A stretch of 64,000 nucleotides of DNA, taken from Helopsaltes ochotensis (Eukaryota; Chordata; Aves; Passeriformes; Locustellidae). Made by a program: the position numbers and the translations under genes. Shown in pieces: positions 39,038 through 50,600 of the stretch. Positions within the stretch are counted from its first letter, which is position 1, and the number at the start of each line of letters is the position of its first letter. The notes below the pieces were generated by a model, which was not told the origin of the DNA, did no database searches, and saw only the letters and a list, made by a program, of their open reading frames with translations. The DNA is taken from the NCBI GenBank assembly GCA_013400155.1, contig VXBM01000195.1, forward strand, positions 232,430 to 296,429, in the 5' to 3' direction.

Positions 39038-40743
39038 AATGGAGACACTAAACACTGCTACTCCTGCAGAAGGATAGAATGATTGCATGGTGAATTTTCC
39101 AAATGAATTACTTGCCCTCTCTCTCCTGCTGAGCACCAGCCACGGTGCTAAGAAAAGTCTATTAATTCCAGCAGGTATGAAGATAACAGGCTGGAATTGG
39201 CAACAAACCTTATTTTGGCAGTACTCTGAGTGCTATTGTTCATCCCAAATGAGGCTGCTCAGATTTTACCAGATAAAAAGAAAGTGAAAGCAAGCACCAA
39301 AACCTGAAGTAGCATGGATTCAAACTGAAGTCCTGTTCCCTGTTTCTTGCCTCTGCTCACAATCCTTTTTCTGTGCATACAGTCAGGGTAGGGAGAGCAA
39401 TGTCCAGCCACTTTCATGCTGCTTCAGGAACATCTTTATCCTGAGGAGACATATGGTGGGTTAAACTAGAGGAGATTCTCTTTGGCAGTGGTAATAGGCC
39501 TAAGGCACCACTTTCTCAAAGAATTTGAGTCAACAGAACAGGTTTTAGAAATCACTCAGTCCAGATCTGTATTACTTGTAGAAATAAGTACTACAAGTAC
39601 TACTTGAGCTTAGACCCAAGACCTTATGAGACTAAATAGGAGGAAATAGTATGGAAGAATTTTCTACCTAAGGTTTGTATCATTATTTGAAGATGTTATC
39701 CAACCTGGATACCCAAGACCTTCTCTTTGAAGAACAAAAGGTCTGCTTTATTTTTACCATATGTGGAAACTTGCAGAAGTCAATGCTCATCCATGCAACT
39801 GAGGAGGACAACTCAGGTCAATCATTCTATTATGATGGGATTCAAGAAAGTACACAACCCCTATTTCATCCAAGGCTGCAAGAGTTCCTGACATTGTAGA
39901 AAAAAATTTTAGACATAATATAAAAGTCAAAAAGTCACAGACTGATGTTCAGGCTTCTCCAGCATTTTTCCTTTGTGATGCCAGTGTTAAGTTTCTTTCA
40001 TACATGTTTGTCTCTGAACTGAGAAAGTTTTATCAAAGGTTGTAAAGGTGCATGTTGTCCAAACTTTGTGTTGGTAACTGGATGCTCCTCTTGTCTCTTA
40101 GCAAGAGGATCTGTAGGAACGTTATTTGCAGTACAGAAAACAAGGAAATTTACTGATGGAAATAGACTGAGATATCCCTAAATCCACTCTGTATAAAGTG
40201 TAGTTTTGATTTTGAGATCCATAACTGAAGAATAGTTGCTGTTATAAATGGCAATGTCTCAAAACACGACCCATCAACACACCAAAGTCCAAATTTCCCA
40301 AGTCCTTGGATGTTCATTCAATGGCCTAAGTTATCTATAAAAATTAAAATAATATAGAATACATCTTTATTCTTCAGGTAGTTCTTGGAGCAGTTCTAGG
40401 GTGGAGCAGACTGTTGTTATGCATAATGTTCTCTTTTTCTGAAAGGTTATGTAAACAGATTTTTTTAAATCACCAAAGTCACCTGGAAATATTTAGGCTC
40501 CAGGCTTCTTTCTGAACACAACTTTATTGCTTTTTGCTGTAGTGTGAAACAGTAGAGCAAAATTCTCATGTTATCTGTCTCCAACAGATTTACAATATTG
40601 CAAGATTAATTATATTAGCTGCATTTCACGACTCAGTGCATTTGTATTACCATTTCAAAAGCACAATCATTTATCAACAGCAAACTTTGGGGAATTTACT
40701 TTCCATGCCCTGGCATTGCAAACTTCAAAGTCTGGGAGCTTAC

Positions 40744-40890
40744 CTATGAGATGCACATGAATGCGTGCTCCCTTTCCCAAAGCAGCTTCAATGGTTTCAA
40801 CCTCCTTCATGGATTGGCCACTATTTTCCCAGTTTGGGTATGGTTGGTTGGGCCAGATTCTGATGCCCCTTTTCCACTCAGCTTTTGATA
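40744..40890 (-). CDS. Candidate exon C of minus-strand gene model
   Basis: This is the most coding-like segment in the window. On the minus strand it lies between TTAAAATTTGCAG and a donor CTCATAG followed by GTAAGC. The 147 bases (exactly 49 codons, phase 1 to phase 1) encode a hydrophilic stretch including GIRIWPNQPYPNWE and VETIEAALGKGARIHVH. About two thirds of codons start with a purine, and a CpG is retained in a codon. Exon B joins it in frame through a split GTA codon. Family not recognised. Confidence 0.4.
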
Positions 40891-41361
40891 CTGCAAATTT
40901 TAAGTAATTATAATAAAGAAGTATAAAATAAAAAATAAACAATGACTGGCTAGGTATCATCTCCGGCTTCTTGTGGAGGTTGTCATGAGTTGCTTCATCT
41001 ATCCCCCTCCCACTACAAGATTGCTTTCTGTGGTCTGTTATCTACATCTTAGCTCTAATCAGTTCCAAAATAGTCCTGTCTGAAATGAGCATCACCTAAA
41101 CTTCAGCCTGTTTCAAATATATTACCCGCACTTCCACATGTTGTATATTCCTCTTTCAAATTCTGACATTTTCTTCTTTCAGACTTGATCTCTTTCTGCA
41201 CTCTGGACTTATCAGCATTAGTTTTCAAGGTGCCAGATGCATTTACACAGATACTGCTCTGATTTTACAGTAAGCTGCTGCTGAGCTCTGGACTGTCACT
41301 GTTACAGATGGCCAGTAATTTAAAGCTACCTCAGGTACGTCCACATTACAAGGATTCTTAC

Positions 41362-41449
41362 CGTGGCTGCAGCTAACCATGCCCTGAATTTTATCCACTT
41401 TTCTCCTTAGCTGCTCCCACTTAAAGCCTTTAAACACTTCCAGTCCTTT
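41362..41449 (-). CDS. Candidate exon B of minus-strand gene model
   Basis: The minus-strand acceptor is the pyrimidine-rich CACCCTCATCCCCCTGCCCTGAAG, and the donor is CCACG followed by GTAAGAAT. The 88 bases run from phase 0 to phase 1 and encode a lysine- and arginine-rich segment (VFKGFKWEQLRRKVDKIQG). About 20 of 29 codons begin with a purine. The reading phase at its end matches exon C. An alternative acceptor 24 bases upstream (ACACGCAG) is also in frame. Confidence 0.38.
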
Positions 41450-41741
41450 CTTCAGGGCAGGGGGATGAGGGTGCTGCGTGTGCAATGCCACAGCGCTGGC
41501 TGACTGCTGGGAAGGCGAGCTGTAGGAGGCTGACAAATTGCACGTTGTGTTTCTGTGTGACTGGGTCTGGCAGGGTTTGTTATGTCAATGGCAGGGCTGT
41601 GTAAATAGCAACCTGGCTCTTGAACACCTGTGTGGGAATAAGAAACCTCAAAACGGAGATCTGCTGTGGGAGGTGCCAGAAACCCCAATTCATTTCCCAG
41701 GTTCCTCTGATCTCTTTGGGTCCTGTGGGAGTTAAAGTTGC

Positions 41742-41777
41742 CCTTTTTAGAAAGTTGACTCTTTTTAGAAAGTTGTG
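41742..41777. repeat. 18-bp tandem duplication
   Basis: CTTTTTAGAAAGTTGA is repeated after two bases as CTTTTTAGAAAGTTGT. It lies inside a chance open frame on the minus strand, which is why that frame shows a repeated KSQLSK motif. Confidence 0.8.
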
Positions 41778-42412
41778 ATTTCCTTTCAGTTGTCACCTCC
41801 TTTTCTGGAGAAGGAATTATCCAAAGAGCAGACAGACATACACTGCCTACCTTCGGATACAAACACATGGATTGCCCATCTGCCCACCAAGTCACATGCT
41901 CAGCAATTTAAATAAAAGCCACCTGGTACTGGATAAAGTGACAATCTTATTAAACTGATAGTGGGCATAAAAAGTATTGCCTTCCCTTCTATTTTCTACT
42001 ACATTTTAGTTTGCAAATTCCCATCATTCTGAACAATTCAACAACAACAACGAAAAGAAGGATCTGAAGCTGAAGTGGGCTGAATGCTTCAAAAAACACA
42101 TAAATTAGTTCATGTTCATTTTGACAAAGAAGGTGGTTTGGGACTGCAGCGACTCATTTCTGTTGATGAAATTGGCTCACAAGAACCTCAGGCGTGTCAT
42201 TTTACCTTGTAGAGCATCAGATTTCAATGTAAATAATCACAGTTTCATAGCACTTAACTCCTGAGGATAATGATACTAATTTAGTGGCAAATCATTTTGA
42301 AACCCTGGGGAGGGGCATGTACTCTATAAACTTGTATTGAAGGAAGCAGAAACTCAGGCCTGATCTCCTTTAATAGGTGTGACACCACAACTTCAATTTT
42401 ACTTCCATTTAC

Positions 42413-42511
42413 ATAGATGTTGACGATGTTATGAATACAGTTGTCCATATGTAATTTTCCCACACAAAGATTAGGAGATGTATTTGGCCTATGAATGTCA
42501 TCTTGGTGTCC
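42413..42511 (-). CDS. Candidate exon A of minus-strand gene model
   Basis: A good acceptor (GTTATGCTTTTTGTCCTAG) precedes 99 bases that are open from the first base in phase 0 and encode 33 residues (contains GKLHMDNCIHNIVNIY). The proposed donor (ATCTAT followed by GTAAAT) is the weakest border of the five. The open frame in fact continues to a stop near 42281, so this could instead be a terminal exon or a chance frame. No family recognised. Confidence 0.25.
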
Positions 42512-42961
42512 CTAGGACAAAAAGCATAACAGATGTGAGTGGTGCTACATCACTCAAGACCAGACTCACATCAGAATACAAATGCTTAATAACTCTTTAG
42601 GGTGTGGTGGTCAGGAAAGGTCCTGACCTGCCTATTGGTGCACTGTGTTTCTTGTATAGAAATTCAGTTCAGATTCTGGGAAAAGCAGCAAGATGCTGGT
42701 AAATGTTAGCATCATGCAGCGTCCAAGGAACTAGAGATATGAGATTCCAGCTGTTCACCACCCTTGTTATTCTTGCAGAAAAAGCTGCTTGGATGACACA
42801 CTCAAAGAATACAGAACCCAAAAGAAAGGTTATATAAGGTTAACAACTTGTTCTGTTCTGTAAGTCACTCCTTGGACAGTACAACTTCATATAAAGGAAT
42901 TATATATTTGAAAGTCCACTGAAATGTTTTCTATCTTAGTTTTCTCTTTTTACTAATTTCA

Positions 42962-42964
<3 letters not shown>

Positions 42965-43037
<73 letters not shown>

Positions 43038-43038
43038 N
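42965..43038. repeat. 73-base T homopolymer ending in N
   Basis: Seventy-three consecutive T (42965-43037) followed by one undetermined base. On the minus strand it would be a long poly-A. The single N at its end suggests the assembler could not resolve the true length or the junction, so this should be treated as an uncertain join. Confidence 0.95.
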
Positions 43039-44006
43039 TGATGTGTGAGTGCCAACATGAGGGAGCACTATAAATCACAGTAAGAAATAAATAGCCCCAT
43101 TTAATCTTGCAGGGGGATATTAAAATTTCACAACCACTAACTTCCTATTATTCCTTCACAGACCCATTGAATACTTCAGTAGCTTAATGCTGTGCAGGAC
43201 TAAAACTGGGACTTACCTCACAGCAGATGAGTTTAGAAAAGCAGACCCACATGTCTATTTTCCATGTGCTCACTTTCAGTCACTCTCCCATCTGACTTTT
43301 ACCAAGCCTTTCTAACACTAATGAAAAATTGTGTGACAGTTCAAGTGTGATGTGTTTAACTTCTGAGATCATTTGATAAAAGAATATATGTGCCAATGTA
43401 ATTAAAAGGACCTTTGTGCCCATCAGTTGAGCTTGGAGGCAGCACACAGGAGCCTGTGCCATATGTTGGACAAGGGCAATCACAGAAGGCTTCAAATGTA
43501 CCTGCCGCTCTTTCCTCTTACAGACCTTTCTAACTCTCCTATTCTCACATACATTTCCTTTTGGGCAGAGGTTAAAACCAAAGTCTGTCTCTGTGCTTTC
43601 AAGAAGCTCAAAATGTGAATTTTTTGCACACTGTAAAAGCAGGAGAGAGCACCACAGGCTTCCTGTACTCCCCAAGGTCGGTTGGAAGAGCATGCTACCT
43701 CCTTCAGGCTTCCTTTTACAGAGTCAGGCTGGGGATGTTGGGAAAACAATGAATGAAATTTTTTTTCCCTTCCTTTTCTCCTTTTCTTGCCTATCAAAAT
43801 AGTGATCAGCTCAACACTGAAAGTACAAGAGTTGTCACTACTGGGTTTTCCAAAAGCAGAACATCTTCATAAACTGTACCTGAATTTGGACGCACAATTG
43901 TACCTTGCATCCATGAAGCTGTGCTGAATCAAGTCAGGTTTTAGGAAAAAAACCAGATTATTTTCCACTGTCTTTATTCTCTTGCAGGACCCATTACTGT
44001 GAGTGA

Positions 44007-44042
44007 TTAATAAACTGTTGTTTATTAACAACAGTTAATAAA
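44007..44042. repeat. Imperfect inverted repeat (hairpin)
   Basis: TTAATAAACTGTTGTT and AACAACAGTTAATAA are near-complements separated by four bases, giving a stem of about 15 bp with one bulge. It also contains two AATAAA-like motifs. It may be a remnant of an LTR or a local palindrome. Confidence 0.7.
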
Positions 44043-44769
44043 GGGGTTCTCTGGTGTCCCTGATGTTCTCTTTAGATAACATCTAGGAGAAGGAATCAAG
44101 CAATTAGCCAGTTAATGTGCTGTGTGCCAGTACTTCAGATGGATGGTTGATTGTACTCTTCCTTGCCCTGAATCACAGGGGAGCCATTTCACTTATCAAG
44201 GGAGCAGAACTGCTCCCAGGAACAGCATCCTCATTCATTATTTATATGCAGAGCATGCTCTTAGATTACAGCAGGATCTGTCTAGATCCACCCTGTGTTG
44301 TGGTACCATCTCCTTACTGGGAGGACATAGCAGTTTGATAGACAGGGCAGTGTTCCTGGCAGCCCCAGGAGCAGTGACAACTTCAAGCACTGGAAGAGAG
44401 AGGCTTTTGTCCCCTCATCAATGCAGAAACTCTCACTGAGTGGGAAAAAGCAATTTTACAGGCTACGCAGTTTGCATAGAAATCATAGTTTGTAGTTTGG
44501 ACATACGAAGTTCGCATCCTTGGAAGCTCAGAGGCATGCAGGAGATGCCTTAGGTACAGGATTAAAACTCTTTATATTGTAACTGGAGGTTGGAAGGAGA
44601 GGGTGCGGCTTTGGAGGGGAAGGGAGATGAGAGGAGGTAACCAGTAAAGTTTTGAAAGGACTGGCACCTTCTTGGAGCCCCTGGCCTTCTCCAGAATGCC
44701 AGGCAATTCAGCTAACACAATCCCTGCATTTCATGCTCTGGGCCTGTCCCTATTAGAGCATTCCCCAGA

Positions 44770-44869
44770 TGGTGTTGGAGACAGCCACAAAGGGCAGCAT
44801 TATGTCTGGGAAGTAACTGGTGTGTAGCTGGGTCCAGCTGAAAGAGGGGGACAAGCGAAAGCACTTCCC
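44770..44869 (+). repeat. Direct repeat R1 (100 bp)
   Basis: Matches 45244-45342 closely over 100 bases (TGGTGTTGGAGACAGCCACA to AAAGCACTTCCC). Both copies start with TGTTGGAG, which in the second copy could be the 5' end of the LTR-like element. R1 may therefore be the start of a truncated second LTR. Confidence 0.9.
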
Positions 44870-45243
44870 AGGGACAATGAGAGGCCTTGTGTCTCAGGAA
44901 GCTTCCCAGTCCATTAGCATCTGTGGAGGACAATGGCCTTGTGTGGTGGAGAGGAGGAGAACGTGGCCTTGCTGGTGGCCCCGTCCATCACTGTCTGAGG
45001 GCACTGCTCCGACAGGACGGAGCCTGAAGGGGCTGATTCAGGGACAGAGAGCCCCAGCACGGCGCCGGCAGGGACAGACCGCGGCAGGGCCCTGGCACCG
45101 CCGGCCTGCTCCGGGACATGGAGCGCCTCTCTGACCTCTGGCCGTGCCGCAGCCCAGCCTAGGGTCTGTCCTTTCTGCTGGCAGAAACGAGGAAAGGCTT
45201 GTCCAAGGGAAGCTCAGGAGCCCTCTCTGCAGCCTCAATCCTC
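44870..45243. other. GC-rich, CpG-containing block between direct repeats
   Basis: Clearly richer in GC and CpG than the rest of the window, most so at 45000-45160 (GGCGCCGGC, CGCGG, GCCGGCC, GCCGTGCCGC). It is enclosed by repeats R1 and R2. It may be part of a retroviral LTR or internal region, or a small CpG island captured by a duplication. No gene start or convincing ORF was found. Confidence 0.6.
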
Positions 45244-45342
45244 TGGTGTTGGAGACAGCCACAAAGGGCAGTTTATGTCTGGGGAGTAACTGGTGTGTAG
45301 CTGGGTCCAGCTGAAAGAGGAAGACAAGCAAAAGCACTTCCC
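45244..45342 (+). repeat. Direct repeat R2 (99 bp)
   Basis: Second copy of R1, 474 bases downstream. It differs by a few substitutions and a short deletion (GCATTATG versus TTTATG). After it the two copies diverge completely. Confidence 0.9.
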
Positions 45343-45664
45343 TCAATACTCTCATCCTCTGTCAGGACAGGCACAACCGATGTATGTGGCCTGGATTTTT
45401 TCAGCCTTTGTGACGTTTTCGTTTCTGTAATGGAGTTTCTCACGCACTTAAATGTAAACAATGGTTTGTTTTCATATTTTCATGGAGGAGGAGAGAATGA
45501 ATAGACTGTTGGTCTGACCACTGTGTTGGAGAGGTGGCAACTTCACTCTCCAATCCCTGGTCATCTTTAGAATTCTATAAAGGTCGAGATTTTGTAAAGA
45601 TCCCTTATTGCCTTCAGACCACTAAGCTCATGAGTGCAGTCCTTTCCTGTCTCTTATCTCAACA
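45247..45664 (+). mobile_element. LTR-like repeat, copy 2 (probable solo endogenous retrovirus LTR)
   Basis: The element runs from TGTTGG to CTCAACA, giving inverted ends TGTTG/CAACA as expected of an LTR, with a length of 418 bases. Its first 96 bases are repeat R2, and bases 45403-45664 match copy 1 at 12062-12327. A TATA box (TATAAAGG, 45576-45583) is well kept; the polyadenylation signal seen in copy 1 is changed here. The next bases show no primer-binding site, and the five bases on each side do not match, so no target-site duplication is evident. No retroviral genes are present nearby. Confidence 0.65.
45576..45583 (+). promoter_or_regulatory. TATA box of LTR copy 2
   Basis: TATAAAGG preceded by GAATTC, at the same place in the element as TATAAG in copy 1. 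Likely the ancestral LTR promoter; whether it is active is unknown. Confidence 0.45.
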
Positions 45665-47544
45665 GACGTATCATCTTTATGGGCAGCTCCTGGGGAGAGT
45701 CAACAGCCACCCTCCTCCTCCACAACTTTACACCCAGCCTCCAACAGACCTGAGTGAAAATAAGGTTGGGGTTTTTTTTTAAAGAAAGTGCCAGCATTTG
45801 CTGAGCAATAGTGGCATACACTTTGAAAGCATTGATACTTTTCCTGCATTTGTGACAGTTTCAGCTAATTTGCTGATTCTGAAAGGCACTGAAAAGCTTG
45901 GTTATGCTTTTAAAACAGATGTTTGGTCCATTTGAAGCCACACTGCAGTTTTCCCTTTTGAAGCAAATTTAAGGCACTTTACTCTAAGATGATTGATAGG
46001 GTCCTCAAAATTCCACATTATAATACAATGTAAAGTTTGTTTTTTCATCCATGAACCAGTTCCTCTGATCTAAAAATTTGTTTCCCCTTTTCAAATGGCC
46101 AATTTATTTTATGAAATCACCACCACCACCACTGCACAGGACCAAAAGCTTTCAGCTTCTTTCAGGAGAGAGCTTTCTTTTGTGGACGTCATATTCTGTG
46201 GTCTTTTCTAAGTAGAACCCATGAAATATGCTTTGATATTGAAGAGGTTTTGTGGAGCAATACAAAATCCTTGTCAGAAATATGGAACAGATATACCCAA
46301 GAGCTGAAACAGTAAGTTTGTCTTTATTTCTCTTTTGCAAGCAATTGAAAATGGGATGGACTTTAGTTTCATCAAGAAAGTCTCCTTTCGAGAGATAAAT
46401 GGATTTGTGAACTCAAATGGCCTTTACCATTTACAGGAGGTGAAAAGAAGTGCACTTTGTAGAGAAAACATGAAGTCATGTTTACATTGCATCAGTAGGG
46501 GATCCACTGGGTGTTTGACAATAAAGAGCTGAAATACACAACAGCCCTGCCTCAGGTTCTGGGCAGGGAGAGCCCATTTGGGATTGGGGTACAGTAGGTG
46601 CATCTTCCAGTTTTGCTTTCCTTGGAAGAAGTCCAGAGAAGCACAACAAATAGGTTCAGTTTGCCTTCATACATCAGTTCTCATCTGACCAAATGCACAA
46701 GTTTAGCTGTGCCTAATCATAAAACACATCCATGCCCATATGCATGCTGTCTTGGATTCTAAGGTGTTTTGTGGGGAAATAGAAATCTTTTATTCTTGAA
46801 GCCAGAGGGAGCAAAACCATCTAGTCTCACCATCAACATGTTTTCTTAACTTTAAATAAGGTTAAGAAAGGGAGTAATTCAACCGTGGCAACTCTAATTG
46901 GCTACAAGTATAATCCAATAACCTAATTTCACCCATATTGTTAGTTGAGTTAATTGGACCTGCACAGCCACCAGCTAAACATATTGGTGTATGCAAATGG
47001 TGAAACTAATTTCCTTCATAAACCTTTCTTCTGCCAAAGTAGGAATTAGGTAGAAGGGGTGGGGGGAAAGAAGGTTGTGCTGACGTTGTTACTTCAAAAG
47101 ATCAATTCTCTTCCAATTATTTGTTCTCTTTAGATAGGCAGGACAGAAAACATCATTAATTCCCTTAAATAGAGCGGGGGAAGGGAAGCAATTTCATTTC
47201 CACTTGAAGAGACTGCAGAGCAGAAGTGATTGAACCTTTAGCTTCTCAAATCCGAATGGTGCTTCACAGCCCCTGGGTCAGGCAGCCTCATTTTCTTTGC
47301 AGTATCTGGAATGAGGAACATGCACCAAAACGAGTTCCTGGGAATCGCAAGGACTTGCATTTCCTGGAGGGAGAAGGGCAAGCTGATCCTCACTCTAACA
47401 CTGATTTCAGAAGGGTCTTTTGCAGTAGAGGCTTTGTAATTTGTACCATGCTGTGTATGAGCCAAATCCATTTTCACTGTTAGCTTAGAAGCCTTCCAGA
47501 ACATCTCCTGGAGATGATGAGGAGGGCTGACAGTCAGGCTGTGT
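45665..47544. other. Non-coding stretch with a short CAC repeat and a possible conserved block
   Basis: No gene seen. Five CAC units lie at 46118-46132. The stretch 46860-47035 contains the octamer ATGCAAAT (46991-46998) and several ATTGG/CCAAT- and TAAT-like motifs and reads like a conserved non-coding element, but this cannot be shown from one sequence. Confidence 0.4.
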
Positions 47545-47680
47545 GTCCAAGCGTCCAAACCTAGAGCAATGAGCAACCTGATCTGGCTGAAGGTGTCCCT
47601 GTTTGTTGCTGGTGGTTGGACTAGGTGACCTCTAAAGATCTCTTCCAAACCAAACCACTCTAGGATTCTATGATAATCTC
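47545..47680 (+). mobile_element. CR1 LINE 3' end
   Basis: The sequence GAAGGTGTCCCTGTTTG, GGTTGGACTAGGTGACCTCT, TCTTCCAAACCAAACCACTC and TAGGATTCTATGAT follows, in order, the 3' end of chicken-repeat-1 elements of birds, including the terminal ATTCTATGA-type repeat. The element is truncated at its 5' end, as most CR1 copies are; I see no reverse-transcriptase coding upstream. The 5' limit is approximate. It inserted in the plus orientation. Confidence 0.85.
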
Positions 47681-50600
47681 TTTTTTGCCATCAAAATAGG
47701 GGACAGTGTTAGAAAGTGAAGGACTGATATGAAGCCCACTTACTCCAGCAAGCATTGTATTGATGGCAGCAATGTTCAGTAACTCCAGTGCAAAGCTGAT
47801 ATTGTGGAGGTGAGGACCAGCATCCACATCCATAAATTTTGGCTTTAAAATGTTGGCTCAAATCTTCAGGATTCCCTGTTATTATTCAGCTGATGGTTTG
47901 CATTTTCTTTCTGCTGCTTTTCAGGATTCATGACTATGTCTTTGCATGGACATCAGGTCCATATACCCTCTTCCATTACACTTGGCTATCAATTTTTTTC
48001 TCTTGCAGATTGGAAGAGTAGTGGGTGAATCACCTCTGATGCTGCTGTACTTGCTTCATGCTTCCCCTCACAAAGTTGGCTGCAGCCATGGGCGTGATAG
48101 CAGCTGCAGCATGTATTAATCTCAGTTTCCATCTTTCTTAGGCAGTCCCAAATGAGAGGATCTGCACATCCTTGGGTGTCTTTCAAGTGACTTTGAGGCA
48201 GGGCTGCTGAGAATTGGGACTTGCACTGTGTGGGGGAAGGAAGAGATGTTGCTTGTGATTACTATTTGAACTTGATAAGGGGATGGGAAGGAAAAGGAAA
48301 AAGGAGTTTTGAGGCAGTTAATGCTTTCCACAGTTACACTTGAATTTCGGCCCCTGCTAATATTCCCAGGGAAATCACAACTCACATGCATACACACACA
48401 CAGAGGTTTAATTTCAGCAGTAAATGAAGTCATAATGCAAACAGAAAGCTAACAGCAGGGAAGGCTATGCTTGGCCAGGTCTGCTCGTACTACAAGTAAT
48501 ACATATGCACCAGTGCAAAAAACTGGCCCCAGAGAGCAGTTAAGTCTTTCTAGCAGAAACACACTGAGAAGGCAACCGTTACTTTTAACTACAGCTTCCC
48601 ACAATAGAAAGTGCTGTGGCCTTCTTTAGTGTCAGAAAGGGAAGGAATGGGGGAGGGTGAAGACCTACAGAAATCAGGTTGCAAACCTCCCTGATTCTGG
48701 GGAGCAGAGGCACCGGGGCAAGAAGATATTTACAATGAAATTGTTAGATTTACCTAGTCTGAATTTTGCACATGTTCATACCTGAATGTTGGAAATGGGG
48801 AAATTACTGCAGAGTGTTCAGCAGGGGGCTGGGTGGGGAAAGTCACAGCTGAGGAGGTCATGGCATCACCTCTACCTATGGAAGCTGAAGTTGAGCTGAC
48901 ACCTGGGAGTTACCAAACGAAGGAAAGTATGAATTGGCTTGGTCCACCATGGGCTGGGCCAGGTCCTGCCCTGGGGAAGCCAAGAGTGCTCCTCTGTTGC
49001 ACACAACAAGGTTAGGCTTGGTTTTGTTTTGTGAGCTCGGGAACTGTGTAATTCAGGCGTGACCTACACGGCCACAATGTGTGACTGGAAATATGAGGAC
49101 TAGGCAGAGTGTGAGTGGGGCAGAACCTGCTCCCTGTGGAGCAGCAGAGATGCCCTGAGGTTTGCTCAGCTGTGGCCTGTGTGCTGCAAGGCTCCCACTG
49201 TGCCCCAGGCAGGGAGGAGCAGAGCATGGCACAGCCACCCCTTCCTTCAGCACGCGGCCCAGTGTCTTGCAGAAACTGATGCTGATTGAATGGGTTGTGG
49301 ATGTGGGAGCTGAGCTTGTTCTTCCTGAGCAATCCAGGCTGTGCCACAGTGTCAGATGTGGTGGTGCTGGTGACGGGATCTGAGAATCCCTGAGCACGTA
49401 TCCTGGGAGTTAAGTGAGGCATTGGGCTGGGTTTGGCTGGAGCAGAATTAATTTTCTTCACTGTGGCTGGTATGGGGATGTGTTTTGGATTTGTGCTGAA
49501 CACAGACTTGATAACATAGAGATGTTTTTGTCATTGCTGAGTGGTGCTTACACAGACCCAGAGGCTTTTTTCCTTTTTGTATTGGCATGCAACTGACACT
49601 TCTTTAAAAATAAGACTAAATTAGGAAAATAAAGAAGATATGCAGTCAAGTTGTATGAAAAAGTCTGGATTTAATGAAAGAGTTTACTTTTTTCCCCACA
49701 AGAACGTAACACTTGAAATGCATCATACCAGGATGAGAAACATTCAAAACATTTTCCAGTGACAAATGATTATCCATTAACAACAATTATACATCAGGAC
49801 GGCTTAAAAATTTTCTTTTTCTTTCTTTCAACTTTTCTTACTCCAGTAGGAGAGCAAGCTTTCTTGTTGCAGTCTTAAGCAAACACTGTAAATATTTGGA
49901 GACCCAAATGACTAGATTAGCAGTGATGCCATCATTAACAGCAGTGACAAGAAAGTGTCAGGGTTGCAATTTTTATGTTTTTTTAATTTGCCCTACATTT
50001 CTATTGTCAAAATATTTACCCAAGAGTGTGATTAATAATAATAGGTGACAGCTCCAATTATCCCCAACTTATTAGAAAATATCAGCACTCAGATATAATC
50101 TTTAAAAGCACAGCTTAAGCTGCTTTTACAAGTTTACTGTGACAAGAATAAATACAGAGATAAAAATCTGAATTAAAACTCCTACATATTTTAATCAGAG
50201 TTTGTTTGTTTTTTTCTTTAAGCATCATGGAACCAAAAATGCTTATGTATACACCAATACTTATCTGAGGATCACCAAACATTTTGCCTGCAGTTCTACT
50301 GAGTTCTTTAAATCAGTCCCTGACGTGGCCATGACATTGAGAAGCAGTCATCTGATGCTGTGTTAGTCATATGCAGCCCATCAGAGTTTCTGAAGGATAA
50401 AAATAAAACTGCACAAACCTTAAATAAAATTGAGTGAAAACATGAGCTATCTTATACTTCTGAGCCAGAGGCTTTCCTTTGCAACCAAATAAAAGAAAGC
50501 TTTGTGTCTCCATATGTTTCATTTCCTTTCATCTTTTCTCACGTGGTGTGTGGTGGTGCATTTATCATTTTCCTATTTGTTGTTTACAATCAATTCATGG

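Noticed and set aside
41452..41895. 147-codon minus-strand frame
   Set aside because: Contains a repeated KSQLSK due to a DNA duplication, no domain, and no link in frame to the exon candidates next to it.
49012..49503. Longest open frame, 163 codons, minus strand
   Set aside because: Overlaps other frames on both strands, low-complexity composition, no domain, and a length expected by chance in 64 kb.
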